Positions 36,056 through 45,060 of a stretch of 50,705 bases of DNA are shown in pieces. Where the stretch lies: assembly GCA_021799035.1 (NCBI GenBank), contig JAJZBG010000001.1:1-50705 (forward strand). The letters run 5' to 3'. A program made the translations under genes and the position numbers. The stretch comes from Actinomycetes bacterium. GTDB lineage: Bacteria > Actinomycetota > Acidimicrobiia > Acidimicrobiales > Acidimicrobiaceae. Under the pieces are notes generated by a model, which was not told the DNA's origin, ran no database searches, and saw only the letters and a program-made list of their open reading frames with translations. The first letter of the stretch is position 1; the number at the start of each line of letters is the position of its first letter.

Positions 36056-36622
36056 TTGTCTAAGGCTGGTTTGCTCTTATGCGCTGGTCAGGGGAGCAGG
36101 TTTCACGGAAGTACAAACAAGCTTTTGCATCCATTGAATGGCTCGGCAGTTGTCGAAATCTCGCTTAGTGCGATGTTAGGAGCTGGCTTCGAATACAATA
36201 TCGTCGTCGACGGCGCCGTGGATATCGGGCAGTATTTGAGTGAGCCGGTGATCCATCTGCACAATTCTCACTGGCAGGAGGGCATGGCAACCTCACTCCA
36301 GTTAGGGGTCGCAGAAGCTCGGAAGCTGGGCGTCGACTCGGTTATCGTGGGCCTGGGAGACCAGCCTGGAATTCCAAGTGTCAGCTGGGCTGCTGTGGCA
36401 CAATCTTGTGATCGACCGATAGGCGTTGCGACCTATCATGGGAAAAGAAGAAATCCAGTTAGACTTGACAGTCCGGTTTGGGATCTTCTGCCTCGAACTG
36501 GCGACGAAGGGGCAAGAGCCCTGTTTGAAGCCCATCCGGAGCTAGTGGAAAATGTGGATTGCATGGGGGATCCGCGAGACATCGACACCTTGGAGGATTT
36601 AATCAAGTGGAACAGCTTTTGA
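36056..36622 (+). CDS. MocA/MobA-like molybdenum cofactor nucleotidyltransferase
   Basis: A 188-residue protein of the NTP-transferase 3 family. The nucleotide-binding loop is LLLCAGQGSRFHGSTNKLL (about 6-24, the L-A-G-x-S-x-R-x-G-x-x-K pattern), then GLGDQPGIPSVSW with the metal Asp and YHGKRRNPVRL. In MocA this activity attaches CMP to molybdopterin to make the dinucleotide form used by CoxL-type enzymes. The first motif is slightly divergent (LLCAGQ for LLAAGx). TTG start 7 nt after the xdhC stop. Its last 16 nt overlap the coxG start. Confidence 0.85.
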   Translation: MSKAGLLLCAGQGSRFHGSTNKLLHPLNGSAVVEISLSAMLGAGFEYNIVVDGAVDIGQYLSEPVIHLHNSHWQEGMATSLQLGVAEARKLGVDSVIVGLGDQPGIPSVSWAAVAQSCDRPIGVATYHGKRRNPVRLDSPVWDLLPRTGDEGARALFEAHPELVENVDCMGDPRDIDTLEDLIKWNSF

Positions 36623-37320
36623 ATGAGTTCTCAGTTGCGTTGCCTATTGAAAAGGCATGGAGAATCTTGACAGACATCGAAAAGATTGCGCCATGCCTTC
36701 CTGGGGCTACCCTCGAGGAGATCGATGGTGAGACCTACACTGGCTCGGTGAAGGTGAAAGTCGGTCCGGTCGTTGCATCATACAAGGGTAAGGCCAGCTT
36801 CATCGAGATGGACCACGCAAATCACAGGGCGGTTCTTAAAGCCGAGGGCAGGGACACGAAAGGCCAGGGTAACGCATCGGCAACAGTCGCGGCCGAACTC
36901 AGTGGAGACGGCGATCAGACCGATGTCAAGGTGATCACTGACCTGGCAATAACCGGACGCGTCGCACAGTTTGGTAGGGGCGTGCTTTCCGATGTCTCCT
37001 CAAAGCTGATGGGTCAGTTCGTCAACTCTCTTGAGAAGCTCATCGAACAAGAGGTTAAGCCAGCTGCCGCGGTTGGCATTGGAGCCGAGGAGAAGACGGA
37101 GATGCCTTCTGAGGCTGGCGCTAGTCCCAGCGAGGCTGTGCCCAGTGAAGGCCCTAGAAAAATCGTGCAGAAAGAAGCTGAGCCCGTAGATCTCCTCAAC
37201 ATCGCTGGCAGTTCCTTGAAAAAGCGGCTGATTCCAGGTGGCATCGGCGCATTGATCTTGGTGCTGTTCTTGCTTGGCCGCCGCAGGCGGAAGAGCAAGG
37301 CTCGGGCGAGCAAGCGCTAG
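36607..37320 (+). CDS. coxG: CoxG-family SRPBCC protein with C-terminal membrane anchor
   Basis: A 237-residue protein. The SRPBCC/CoxG domain covers about 1-150 (FSVALPIEKAWRILTDIEKI, CLPGATLEEIDGETYTGSV, then FGRGVLSDVSSKLMGQFV). A Pro/Glu/Ser-rich linker and a membrane helix (LIPGGIGALILVLFLLG, about 208-224) with a basic cytoplasmic tail (RRRRKSKAR) follow. In O. carboxidovorans CoxG helps recruit the hydroxylase to the membrane for electron transfer to quinone. I set the start at a GTG 10 nt after GGAGG, overlapping the upstream gene by 16 bp. Confidence 0.88.
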   Translation: MEQLLNEFSVALPIEKAWRILTDIEKIAPCLPGATLEEIDGETYTGSVKVKVGPVVASYKGKASFIEMDHANHRAVLKAEGRDTKGQGNASATVAAELSGDGDQTDVKVITDLAITGRVAQFGRGVLSDVSSKLMGQFVNSLEKLIEQEVKPAAAVGIGAEEKTEMPSEAGASPSEAVPSEGPRKIVQKEAEPVDLLNIAGSSLKKRLIPGGIGALILVLFLLGRRRRKSKARASKR

Positions 37321-37327
37321 AGATTGT

Positions 37328-37780
37328 ATGGCTGAGACCGAAGCAGAGGTTGTTGCGAGGCTATTGGGGAGAAAGCCCAAAGGGCCTTGGGCGGTTTGTC
37401 TCCACGATAGTTTGGGCGAGCCGCTTGTGTTGGAGACTTCTCCCATCCTGGAAGACGGAACGCCAATGCCAACCATCTTTTGGCTGCTCGGTCGGGAGTT
37501 GCGGCAACAAGTCTCAAGAGTTGAGTCCGCCGGTGGGGTCAAATGGGCAGACGCAAACATCGACCCTGAGGCAATAGTCGCTTCGCATGAGCGGTATCGG
37601 CGGTATCGTGAGTCAAAAATACCGCCCGGATACACAGGGATACGGCCTTATGGAGGCGTTGGAGGCACTCGGAGGGGTGTCAAGTGCCTGCACGCTCACG
37701 TAGCTTGGCATTTGGTGGGCGGCGAAGATCCAGTTGGAAGATGGACTATGGCAGAGATCAAGGCCACTTGTCCCAATTAG
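37328..37780 (+). CDS. DUF501 protein
   Basis: A 150-residue cytoplasmic protein of unknown function. Family features: LVLETSPILEDGTPMPTIFW in the first half, and the Cys/His-rich signature GVKCLHAHVAWHLVGGEDPVG at the end (possible metal site from C and three His). In mycobacteria and many actinobacteria DUF501 directly follows divIC and precedes ppx. Here it follows coxG by 7 bp, on the strand of divIC but 12.1 kb away. I chose the ATG at 37328; an upstream frame runs back inside coxG. No Shine-Dalgarno is obvious. Confidence 0.85.
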   Translation: MAETEAEVVARLLGRKPKGPWAVCLHDSLGEPLVLETSPILEDGTPMPTIFWLLGRELRQQVSRVESAGGVKWADANIDPEAIVASHERYRRYRESKIPPGYTGIRPYGGVGGTRRGVKCLHAHVAWHLVGGEDPVGRWTMAEIKATCPN

Positions 37781-37832
37781 CCAGGATATCTGGAGATCGC
37801 AGGTAGCCTCAGTGCCTATGCCCAAAAGAGTT

Positions 37833-40190
37833 CTACGTCTTGTTGTAGGGCTTCAGGGTCAGTTCAAGCCTCGGGAGGCTCGCGAGCATCTGGTATGGAT
37901 CTGATTTAAGATCGAAGTTCGGGTTGAAATACGGATCGTTTGCGATCTCCGAGCGCCATTTCATGGCGCAGTAGCTCATTTCTCCCGCTGCTCGCAGTTT
38001 CTTGAACTCGTCTTCGTGATCTATGCCTCGGCTTTTTGACTCATGATGGATGAGTCTCGAATATGGGGTCCACGCGATCTTATATTTTGCTGACCTGATC
38101 TTTAGGCATAGGTCGACGTCATTGAACGAAACCGGCAGCTGATCCGCATTCATTCCTCCCACTTGTAGGTAGAGATCACGCTTGACAAGCAAGCACGCTG
38201 CAGTCACCGCTGATATCTCCTGTGGGAATAGGTTCCTACAATAGTATCCTCGGTCATCAGGGGCATCTCCCACTCCGATATGGGCAGCTATTCCACCGAT
38301 TCCAAGTGTGACACCAGCATGCTGTATGGATCGATCTGGATAAAGCAGGAGCGACCCTGCGGCACCAAAATCTGGAAGCGAGACGAGAGACACCAGCTCG
38401 CTCAGCCAGTCTTCTTCAATGATCTCAGTATCGTTGTTGAGCAGACAAACTAGTTCGCTGTCGAGCTTGCTGATCAGCCAGTTGTGCATGTCTGAATAGT
38501 TGAATGGCTTGTCATAACTGTGCACCTGTGCCTTGTGGAGAATTTTGAGCTCGTCGAACAGAGAATGCGTTCTTGCCTCCACAGATTGGTTGTCAATGAT
38601 GTGGATCTTGAAGTTGGGATATTTTGTGAAGTTGACGAGGGAGTTGACGCACCTTTCAAGGACCTCTGGCGTGTCACGAGTAGGTATCACAATTGCTACC
38701 TCAGGTGCAGGATCTGGAACCTGAAATCGGACCCGACTGAACCCTGAATGTCCGTCACCTTCCACATAAGCACCGTTGCTCCATGACTTCAGGAAATCTC
38801 TTATAATCGTGTGGTGCTGCTCGTGTTCTTCTGGGGTTGCGTGTTGCGTTGTCTCAGAATGGCCCAGTGGAAGCCTCTTGTGATACAGGATGCGCGGTAT
38901 GTGTTTGACCTTGCCTGCCTCGAGCTTGAGTGCACTCCTGAGTAGGAAGTCGTACAAGCAGGAGTGCCCAGCTAAATCCTTCATCATCACTTGCCTGGCA
39001 AGGCTTGCGCTCGCCACCATGAGGTTTCCGACGTAGTTGTAACTTGTGAGTAGGAGAAGGTTGAAATCTGGTTTGAAATACGGCAGTACGTAGTGCTGGT
39101 TTAGATCTATGCAGTCTTCGTCGGAATAGATCAGCTCCGACTGCGGTGATTCATTTAGCTTCTCGGCGACCCAGAAAAGCGCATCCCGATTGAGGAGATC
39201 GTTCTGGTTTACGAATGCCAGATACTCACCTTTGCTGGCCAGGATTGCTTCGTTCATCGCGCTGGCAATGCCACGTTGCGTCTCTGGCGCACGGACAATC
39301 CGGATTCTGTCATCTATCCGGCCGAGCTGGCTAAGGTAGCTCAGGGTTCCCTCCGACTTCACGCCGCTGTGACATATGATTAGTTCAAAGCGGTCGTAGA
39401 GCTGGTCGATAACCGAGTGCACGGTAGCTGCAAGATGAACGAGGTCAGCATCGCTGACTCCTAAGATCACCGAGATAAGGGGCTTTGTCGCGAATGTCGA
39501 TATGAAGTAGTCGGCAAAGATTTCCTCCTTGGCACCTATAGTGCAATTCTTCGCAAACCAGATATCGTACTCCTCGAGACCATAAGGACCGTCGGGGATT
39601 TCCTCGAGGGGCTTCACTCCAATCAGGTCATCCTTCAAGCCGTTCAAAAGAGAGACAAAGGAGCTGGCGGTCTTCTTGAGCCTGCGCATGGTTTCTGGAT
39701 TGGGGGTGTGCACCATGGACACGGTTCGCTTAGCTGCGCTGGCAGCAAAGTTGCGAGATGCAATGATCCGATTCGAAGATCTGCTGGACATTTCTACGCC
39801 GAGGAATGACGCGCCACCTTCGCCGAAGGTCAGCTGAATAGAGTGATAGTTGCCGGGCGGAATGAACCCCACCCAGACCCCTTTGCTCAGTTCCGCGCAA
39901 AGGACTGTCTTGCCCTTTACCTGCACAGCCTCCTTGTCTTTTCCTCGGGCTTGTTTCTTCGTAGGAATCTCTGGTGGAAAGCGGCCCAGCAGAAGCTGTG
40001 GTATTGCGCGGTATTCCAGCTCAAGGGAGTCAAACCTGAACGTGAGCTCAGTCCATGTAGCTAGAGCAAGCTCTTCTCCAGCTCCTGGTTCGGCGGTTTT
40101 GACGGAAATATGGCTTCGTGGCGGAACATAGGCCGCTCCGCCGGAAATCGTGTAGCTCAGAAGGTCTGTTTCAGAAAGTATTACTTTCAC
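37833..40190 (-). CDS. Two-domain family 2 glycosyltransferase (A)
   Basis: A 785-residue protein with an N-terminal region of beta-rich type (about 1-200), a first GT-A domain (about 240-440: PLISVILGVSDADLVHLAAT, MNEAILASKGEYLAFVNQND, IYSDEDCID with its D-x-D, then PYFKPDFNLLLL) and a second GT2 domain (about 500-750: VAIVIPTRDTPEVLERCVNS, LVCLLNNDTEIIEEDWLSE with the metal Asp, ISAVTAACLLVKRDLY, FNDVDLCLKI). Such tandem enzymes build rhamnan or other polysaccharide chains, often by alternating activity. GTG start with a weak ribosome site. It converges with DUF501 and lies 138 bp after a paralogue that probably shares its transcript. Confidence 0.88.
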   Translation of the reverse strand: MKVILSETDLLSYTISGGAAYVPPRSHISVKTAEPGAGEELALATWTELTFRFDSLELEYRAIPQLLLGRFPPEIPTKKQARGKDKEAVQVKGKTVLCAELSKGVWVGFIPPGNYHSIQLTFGEGGASFLGVEMSSRSSNRIIASRNFAASAAKRTVSMVHTPNPETMRRLKKTASSFVSLLNGLKDDLIGVKPLEEIPDGPYGLEEYDIWFAKNCTIGAKEEIFADYFISTFATKPLISVILGVSDADLVHLAATVHSVIDQLYDRFELIICHSGVKSEGTLSYLSQLGRIDDRIRIVRAPETQRGIASAMNEAILASKGEYLAFVNQNDLLNRDALFWVAEKLNESPQSELIYSDEDCIDLNQHYVLPYFKPDFNLLLLTSYNYVGNLMVASASLARQVMMKDLAGHSCLYDFLLRSALKLEAGKVKHIPRILYHKRLPLGHSETTQHATPEEHEQHHTIIRDFLKSWSNGAYVEGDGHSGFSRVRFQVPDPAPEVAIVIPTRDTPEVLERCVNSLVNFTKYPNFKIHIIDNQSVEARTHSLFDELKILHKAQVHSYDKPFNYSDMHNWLISKLDSELVCLLNNDTEIIEEDWLSELVSLVSLPDFGAAGSLLLYPDRSIQHAGVTLGIGGIAAHIGVGDAPDDRGYYCRNLFPQEISAVTAACLLVKRDLYLQVGGMNADQLPVSFNDVDLCLKIRSAKYKIAWTPYSRLIHHESKSRGIDHEDEFKKLRAAGEMSYCAMKWRSEIANDPYFNPNFDLKSDPYQMLASLPRLELTLKPYNKT

Positions 40191-40328
40191 CAGCTAGCTC
40201 TTTCATGCGCTTTGCGTCGAATCGATAAGTGCCTAAAGGCGATGCTAGTCGATCTTGCTTTGTCTGAGTGGTTAGGTATTGCTTGGGAATTGCCAGGGAA
40301 GGCCAATTTCTGTTCTTTGCGCAGAGTT

Positions 40329-42515
40329 CTACCACGGTTCGAAGTCTCTGTCCAAAGAGAGGTTTGGATTATAGAAGGGGTCCGGCCTGATGTGGCTGCG
40401 CCATTTAGCGTCGAAATACTCCGCTTCTCGGTTCAGGAGGGCCTGCTGTTCCGAGTTGAACTTTTGCCCGCGAGATTTCGACTCTTTGTGGATGACTCCG
40501 CCATGACTTGAAACGAGGACGGCCTTTCCGGTGTTAACTCTCACGGAAAGGCAAAGATCCATATCGTTGTAGCTGACTGCGAGTTTTTCATCCATTCCAC
40601 CACATTCGAGGTAGAGGATTCTCGGTATGAGGAGGCAGGCTCCGGTCACGGCCAGCACATCTCTGGGAAATGACAGTATCGGATGGGTAAGTTCATCACG
40701 TTGGCCAACGAGGTGATGGGACATCGGGCCTTTCAGCCCTCCGGTTGCACCCACGTGTTGGATTGTGTGGTCTGGATAGAGGAGCTTGTTGCCGACTATC
40801 CCGATGTTTGGGAGTTCGAACAAGTCGATCATTTTGCTAAGCCATAGAGCATTCACAACTTGAGTGTCATTGTTTAGCATGAGGATGTAGTCACTGAGCA
40901 GTTCCGGTATCACTGCGTTGTGCATTCTTGCAAAATTGAATGGTTCGTCGAAGTCCTTGACAGCCACCCCACCCCGGTCGGAAAGTTCCCTAAGGAAGGT
41001 CACCGTTTGGGGGTCGTCGCTCTGGTTGTCGATCACGACTATCTCGTAGTGGGGATATGCCGTCAGCGCAGTAATTGACTCGATTGCTTCCTTGAGGAGA
41101 TCAGCCCTGTTCCTGGTGGGGATCACTATGCTGACTGTCTTGTCGGGTTCTGGGTTGGATTGCCAGCTGGATCCCGCCAGGGGAGAGGAATTCACTCTCA
41201 ATCGAGGCGCATATTTTCCGAGAAAAAGGTATCTGGCTGCCTGCTCCTGATCTGATCTGGTCTTTATCTCCTCGTCAGTTTCCCTTCTGAGGTGGATTGC
41301 GGGCACTGCAATATGGAGAATCCCGGCATTTCCGTTTCGAGAAGCCTCCATTTCACAGGCGTACAATAGTCCCAGGACTCCCGTTGCTTCAAGCGCAGGA
41401 GTGCTATGAAGCAGGCGAGTTGCCAAAGAAGCCTTAACTAAGGCAGCTCGCGACGGGTAATTACGGAAGATCAAGCTGTTGGGACTGCAATCTGGTTTGA
41501 ATTCGAAGTCATGAAGGGCTCCATCAGTCGTAAGGTGGTCGTGGTCCAGGTAGACGCACTTTGGATCAGCCGAGGGAGAACTCGTTCTCAACACGTCGAG
41601 GAGATCTCTCGAGACGGTGTCTCCGGCCCTGAGGCATAGGATGTAGCGTTCTTTGAGGGTTATGAGTTGCTCGAGAAACTCTTCGAAAGAAGTCGTCGTT
41701 GAAAGCTCTTGTGGCTCTCGTCGCCCATCGTCGATGGTCAAAATGGAGTCCTGGGGTATTCCTGCTGCTATGAGCGAGTTGACAGTCAGACAAAGGTCGT
41801 CGTCGGATTGCGATTGGCTCCGGATAACCGCTACTTGCAGGTGAAATAGTTCCCTTGATTCCGGCAGCATACGACGCGGTATCAGGGTCTCGAATCTGGC
41901 ATTCGTCCATTGGCAGTAGCGGGGATCCGGGCCGAAATAGAGTTGATCGGGGTTTGGAAAGCCTCGGGTTGCCAATTCGACCAGGGAGCTTATGACGATA
42001 GACACCGATGGCCGCCCATTTCTGGACGCAAACTGAAATCCCTGGTTGTCTTTGAAAACAGATTTCATGACTAACTTTGGCGATCGCAAAGAGCCCTTTA
42101 AAAAGTTGACTGCAACTTGAGCCTTGGAAAGAGCAGTCACTCTCATATCGGCGTTGTTGATTGAACAGGACTTGAGGGATGGGATGACGTAAAGTCTCCG
42201 ATTGAGCCTTTCGCTCGAAATTGGAGCTGCAAAAGTGCGAGATCCAGCATTATTCTTACTAGTTGGGATGAGGCTGATCGCAACATTTTGCTCTTCGGCC
42301 TTTTCTGATCCAACAATCAGCTGTGGCATGAAGAATGGCCCATCTCCAGAAACGCGAAGTTCGAACAAGCACCATTTGGAACCTGGTGTGTCAACAATCA
42401 AGGGGCCAAAGAGCGTTCCTCCTGGCAAGGATTCACGGTCTCTCGAAGCAACCGCGAATTTGTCCATGCCAATCTTCGTGAACTTACCTTCAGTGACGTT
42501 GCGTTGATGCGCCAA
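40329..42515 (-). CDS. Two-domain family 2 glycosyltransferase (B), paralogue of A
   Basis: 728 residues with the plan of its neighbour. The second GT2 domain (about 460-710) is complete: VSIVIPTRNRADLLKEAIES, DYILMLNNDTQVVNALWLS, LAVTGACLLIPRILYL, YNDMDLCLSV; it ends KWRSHIRPDPFYNPNLSLD, matching KWRSEIANDPYFNPNFDLK in the paralogue. The first domain (about 225-400) is eroded: VIRSQSQSDDDLCLTVNSLI replaces the usual opening strand, though YLDHDHLTTDG and FEFKPDCSPNSL are retained. It may be a non-catalytic partner. A TTG at 42515 is the most upstream start; an ATG at residue 17 is possible. Role: surface polysaccharide synthesis. Confidence 0.85.
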   Translation of the reverse strand: MAHQRNVTEGKFTKIGMDKFAVASRDRESLPGGTLFGPLIVDTPGSKWCLFELRVSGDGPFFMPQLIVGSEKAEEQNVAISLIPTSKNNAGSRTFAAPISSERLNRRLYVIPSLKSCSINNADMRVTALSKAQVAVNFLKGSLRSPKLVMKSVFKDNQGFQFASRNGRPSVSIVISSLVELATRGFPNPDQLYFGPDPRYCQWTNARFETLIPRRMLPESRELFHLQVAVIRSQSQSDDDLCLTVNSLIAAGIPQDSILTIDDGRREPQELSTTTSFEEFLEQLITLKERYILCLRAGDTVSRDLLDVLRTSSPSADPKCVYLDHDHLTTDGALHDFEFKPDCSPNSLIFRNYPSRAALVKASLATRLLHSTPALEATGVLGLLYACEMEASRNGNAGILHIAVPAIHLRRETDEEIKTRSDQEQAARYLFLGKYAPRLRVNSSPLAGSSWQSNPEPDKTVSIVIPTRNRADLLKEAIESITALTAYPHYEIVVIDNQSDDPQTVTFLRELSDRGGVAVKDFDEPFNFARMHNAVIPELLSDYILMLNNDTQVVNALWLSKMIDLFELPNIGIVGNKLLYPDHTIQHVGATGGLKGPMSHHLVGQRDELTHPILSFPRDVLAVTGACLLIPRILYLECGGMDEKLAVSYNDMDLCLSVRVNTGKAVLVSSHGGVIHKESKSRGQKFNSEQQALLNREAEYFDAKWRSHIRPDPFYNPNLSLDRDFEPW

Positions 42516-42645
42516 ATAGGGATTCTGCTTTCTACTTTTGGAATTGACGTAAGGTTATTGGTATTGCTGCTTGATCCAACCGAATTCTAGCTCTAGGTTC
42601 GTGCTTGGACTATTTTCAGTTCCGCTGTTTAAAGAGGAGTGTCAG

Positions 42646-43236
42646 GTGCGGTATCGGCTCGAAGGAAGGCGTGTCTACCTGAGACCACTGACGGTTGAGG
42701 ATTTTGAGGCTTGGCGAGAAGTCCGGGTTCGCTGCAACGACTGGCTTCGAAAGTGGGAGCCACGAGCAGCTGTTGGGAGTTACCAGTTGTATGACAAGCG
42801 CCTTTTTGGGGCGCGTTGCGCAACGGCGGAACGCGAGCGCCTTAACGATTCTGCATATGCCTTTGGTCTTTTTCTAGATGACCGGTTTGTTGGTGAGACT
42901 AACATTTCTTCGATTCAGCGAGGGCCTTGCCAGACTGGAAACATCGGATACTGGATAGATGAGGATGTCGCGGGGAACGGTTATATGCCTGAGGCAGTGG
43001 CTCTGGCTCTACGGTTTGCGTTCGAGACGATTTCTCTGCACAGGATACAGATCTCGATCATACCGAGGAATTTTTCCTCGAGGCGTGTTCCGGAGAAGCT
43101 CAAGCTTCGCCTTGAAGGCATCTCTTTGAAATACCTCGAAATAAACGGAATCTGGGAGGATCACGTCCATTACGCAGTTACCCAGGAAGAGTGGATTCGT
43201 CTGAAGCCGGAGTATCGTGATCTCTACTTCAAATAG
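42646..43236 (+). CDS. rimJ: GNAT acetyltransferase, RimJ/RimL type
   Basis: Probably acetylates the N-terminus of a ribosomal protein or a similar target. The 196-residue protein has VYLRPLTVEDFEAWREVR, ERLNDSAYAFGLFLDDRFVG, GNIGYWIDEDVAGNGYMPEA (acetyl-CoA loop) and ALRFAFETISLHRIQISII, but the usual N-x-x-S-x-x-V motif reads NFSSRRVPEKLKLR. The true target is uncertain; the symbol is by family only. GTG start 6 nt after AAAGAGGAG; a 25-residue longer frame exists without family match. It ends at a strong hairpin. Confidence 0.82.
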   Translation: MRYRLEGRRVYLRPLTVEDFEAWREVRVRCNDWLRKWEPRAAVGSYQLYDKRLFGARCATAERERLNDSAYAFGLFLDDRFVGETNISSIQRGPCQTGNIGYWIDEDVAGNGYMPEAVALALRFAFETISLHRIQISIIPRNFSSRRVPEKLKLRLEGISLKYLEINGIWEDHVHYAVTQEEWIRLKPEYRDLYFK

Positions 43237-43250
43237 GTGGCAAAAATAAT

Positions 43251-43288
43251 GGCACCGCTATCTTGTTGTGGGTCAAGATAGCGGTGCC
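43251..43288. terminator. Bidirectional terminator between the GNAT and ThDP genes
   Basis: GGCACCGCTATCTTG (43251-43265) and CAAGATAGCGGTGCC (43274-43288) form a perfect 15-bp stem with an 8-nt loop. It lies in the 63 bp between two convergent genes. No outer T-run, as in the hairpin at 26296. Confidence 0.85.
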
Positions 43289-43299
43289 CGGGTAGAGAT

Positions 43300-45060
43300 C
43301 TACTTGGGTTGGCAGACCACGTCTACTAGGGCTGGCTTACCCGTGGAGGTCACGTATTCCGCTGCGCGGCGTACAGCTTCCTGCACGAGATTTGGATCCG
43401 AAATTGGCCCTTCTGCCCACCAGCTGAACGACCGCGCGAGGGCAGCAAAGTCAGGGGCTGGACCATCAATTTCCATCCCGATGTTTACGCGCTCCATTGG
43501 GGTTCCCCTCTGTTTTGCGAGTCTTTCTTGGTGTTCCCAGTCGTTGTAATATGCCCGGTTATTGAACATTACAACTAGAAGCGGTAGCTCGTACTTCGCC
43601 CCAACCCATAGGGCGCCGGCATCAAACATTAGGTCCCCGTCTGGTTGGAGATCGACGACGAGCCTTCCGGTGCCCTTGTGGGCCAGTGCCACGCCGAGAG
43701 ATATGCCGATCTGAGTTGCGGTTCCGAGATGAACGCCTGGGTGACGGTAGGGCTTGTCGAAGTTCCAAGTGCGCTTAGCCCAGTGGGCGACCGTGTTTGC
43801 AGTCAGGACCCAGTCGTAGTCCTGAACCACTTCCCAGACCTCGGACGCTAGGCGAGAGGTGGAGACAGGTGACATGTCATGCTTAGTTTTGGCTTCATCC
43901 CGCCACCTATCCCAGGTTGCGTTGTGCATCTCGGCGAGCTCGGCTTTGTAGGCTTCCCGCCTGGCTGTTACACCGGAGCTGTCTCGGCCGACGATTTTCT
44001 TGCAGGCTTCTAGAAGAAGAGGAAGTGCAACTGAAGTGTCTGCAGTGACCTGCACGTCGACCGGAATGAGTTCTGCATAGTCCTCGCTCCAAGATGAAAG
44101 ACTGAGATCATTGAAGCCGAGATCGAGAATGGTCGAATCTGCAGGAATGCGGGAAACCACTGTTCTGCTTATCGAGTCGAGCTTCTGGGTAGACTTTCCC
44201 ATGTCTTTCACATCCAAGAAGAAAAGACAGTCAGTCTTCTCCAGGGCTCCGCTGTCGGTGGATTCCAAAGGGTGTTGATTTGGGAAAGAAAGCCTTATAC
44301 CGGTGTCGATCACGCCGATGCCCACAAGTTCAGCAAGCTCGACAAGCTGCTCGAAGGCCTTCGGATCACGGCCTGCGTGGCCCACAATCAGCACAGGCCT
44401 TTTTGCAGAGCACAGTCTTTCGGCCAAAGCCTCCAGGGCGGCAGGGTCAGGGCCAACAGGCGCGGGGACTCTGGCTAGCTTTTCGAGACCTGAGAGATCA
44501 ACAGGGCTGTCAATCTTGGCTTCTTGAAGTCCTGCGTCCAACGCTATGTACACAGGACCTGCCGGTTCGCTTACTGCAACACGGTGAGCTCTAGCCATAA
44601 TGCTGGGGACAGATGTGATACTTCTGGGCTCGTGGTCCCACTTTGTGAAGTTGCGCACTGCTTCACCTTGGACATTTGCTGAGTGGATCCAGTCGATGTT
44701 TGGCCGTCTGTGGTCATGAACCGAGGGGCCGGAGCCACCCATTATCATGACCGGAACTCGATCGATGTATGCATAGTAGACGCCCATCGTGCCGTGCAGA
44801 AGCCCGACCAGGTCGTGAAGTATGACCGCCATTGGTTCCCCAGAAGCCTTTGCATACCCGTGTGCCAGCGCTACTGCAATCTTCTCATGCGGGCATTCGA
44901 TCATCTCCACTTCGTTGCCGCAGTAATTGACGAGAGAGTCATGCAGGCCTCGGAAGGATGAGCCGGGATTGAGCGACACGTATTTGTACCCGAGCCCTCG
45001 GACCACATCCGCCATGACATCTGATCCCCAACTGTGGGAGTCATAGGGAGCATGCTTCAT
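43300..45060 (-). CDS. Thiamine-diphosphate-dependent enzyme, benzoylformate decarboxylase/acetolactate synthase superfamily
   Basis: A 586-residue protein with the three-domain ThDP fold. The N-terminal Pyr domain has the activating Glu E59 (IECPHEKIAVALAHGYAKAS). The central domain is about 195-360. The C-terminal PP domain has the ThDP/Mg motif from D474 to N501 (DGDLMFDAGALWVGAKYELP...NN). It is not a clear acetolactate synthase, for it lacks that family's FAD segment. A 2-oxoacid decarboxylase or carboligase is most likely; substrate unknown. TGGAGG is 4 nt before the ATG. Divergent from a tripartite carboxylate transporter across 617 bp, which hints that the imported acid is its substrate or precursor. 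Confidence 0.87.
   Translation of the reverse strand: MKHAPYDSHSWGSDVMADVVRGLGYKYVSLNPGSSFRGLHDSLVNYCGNEVEMIECPHEKIAVALAHGYAKASGEPMAVILHDLVGLLHGTMGVYYAYIDRVPVMIMGGSGPSVHDHRRPNIDWIHSANVQGEAVRNFTKWDHEPRSITSVPSIMARAHRVAVSEPAGPVYIALDAGLQEAKIDSPVDLSGLEKLARVPAPVGPDPAALEALAERLCSAKRPVLIVGHAGRDPKAFEQLVELAELVGIGVIDTGIRLSFPNQHPLESTDSGALEKTDCLFFLDVKDMGKSTQKLDSISRTVVSRIPADSTILDLGFNDLSLSSWSEDYAELIPVDVQVTADTSVALPLLLEACKKIVGRDSSGVTARREAYKAELAEMHNATWDRWRDEAKTKHDMSPVSTSRLASEVWEVVQDYDWVLTANTVAHWAKRTWNFDKPYRHPGVHLGTATQIGISLGVALAHKGTGRLVVDLQPDGDLMFDAGALWVGAKYELPLLVVMFNNRAYYNDWEHQERLAKQRGTPMERVNIGMEIDGPAPDFAALARSFSWWAEGPISDPNLVQEAVRRAAEYVTSTGKPALVDVVCQPK

Noticed and set aside
43300-45060. Acetolactate synthase (IlvB)
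   Set aside because: Lacks typical IlvB motifs and the adjacent small subunit IlvN; context is a transporter, not branched-chain amino acid synthesis.
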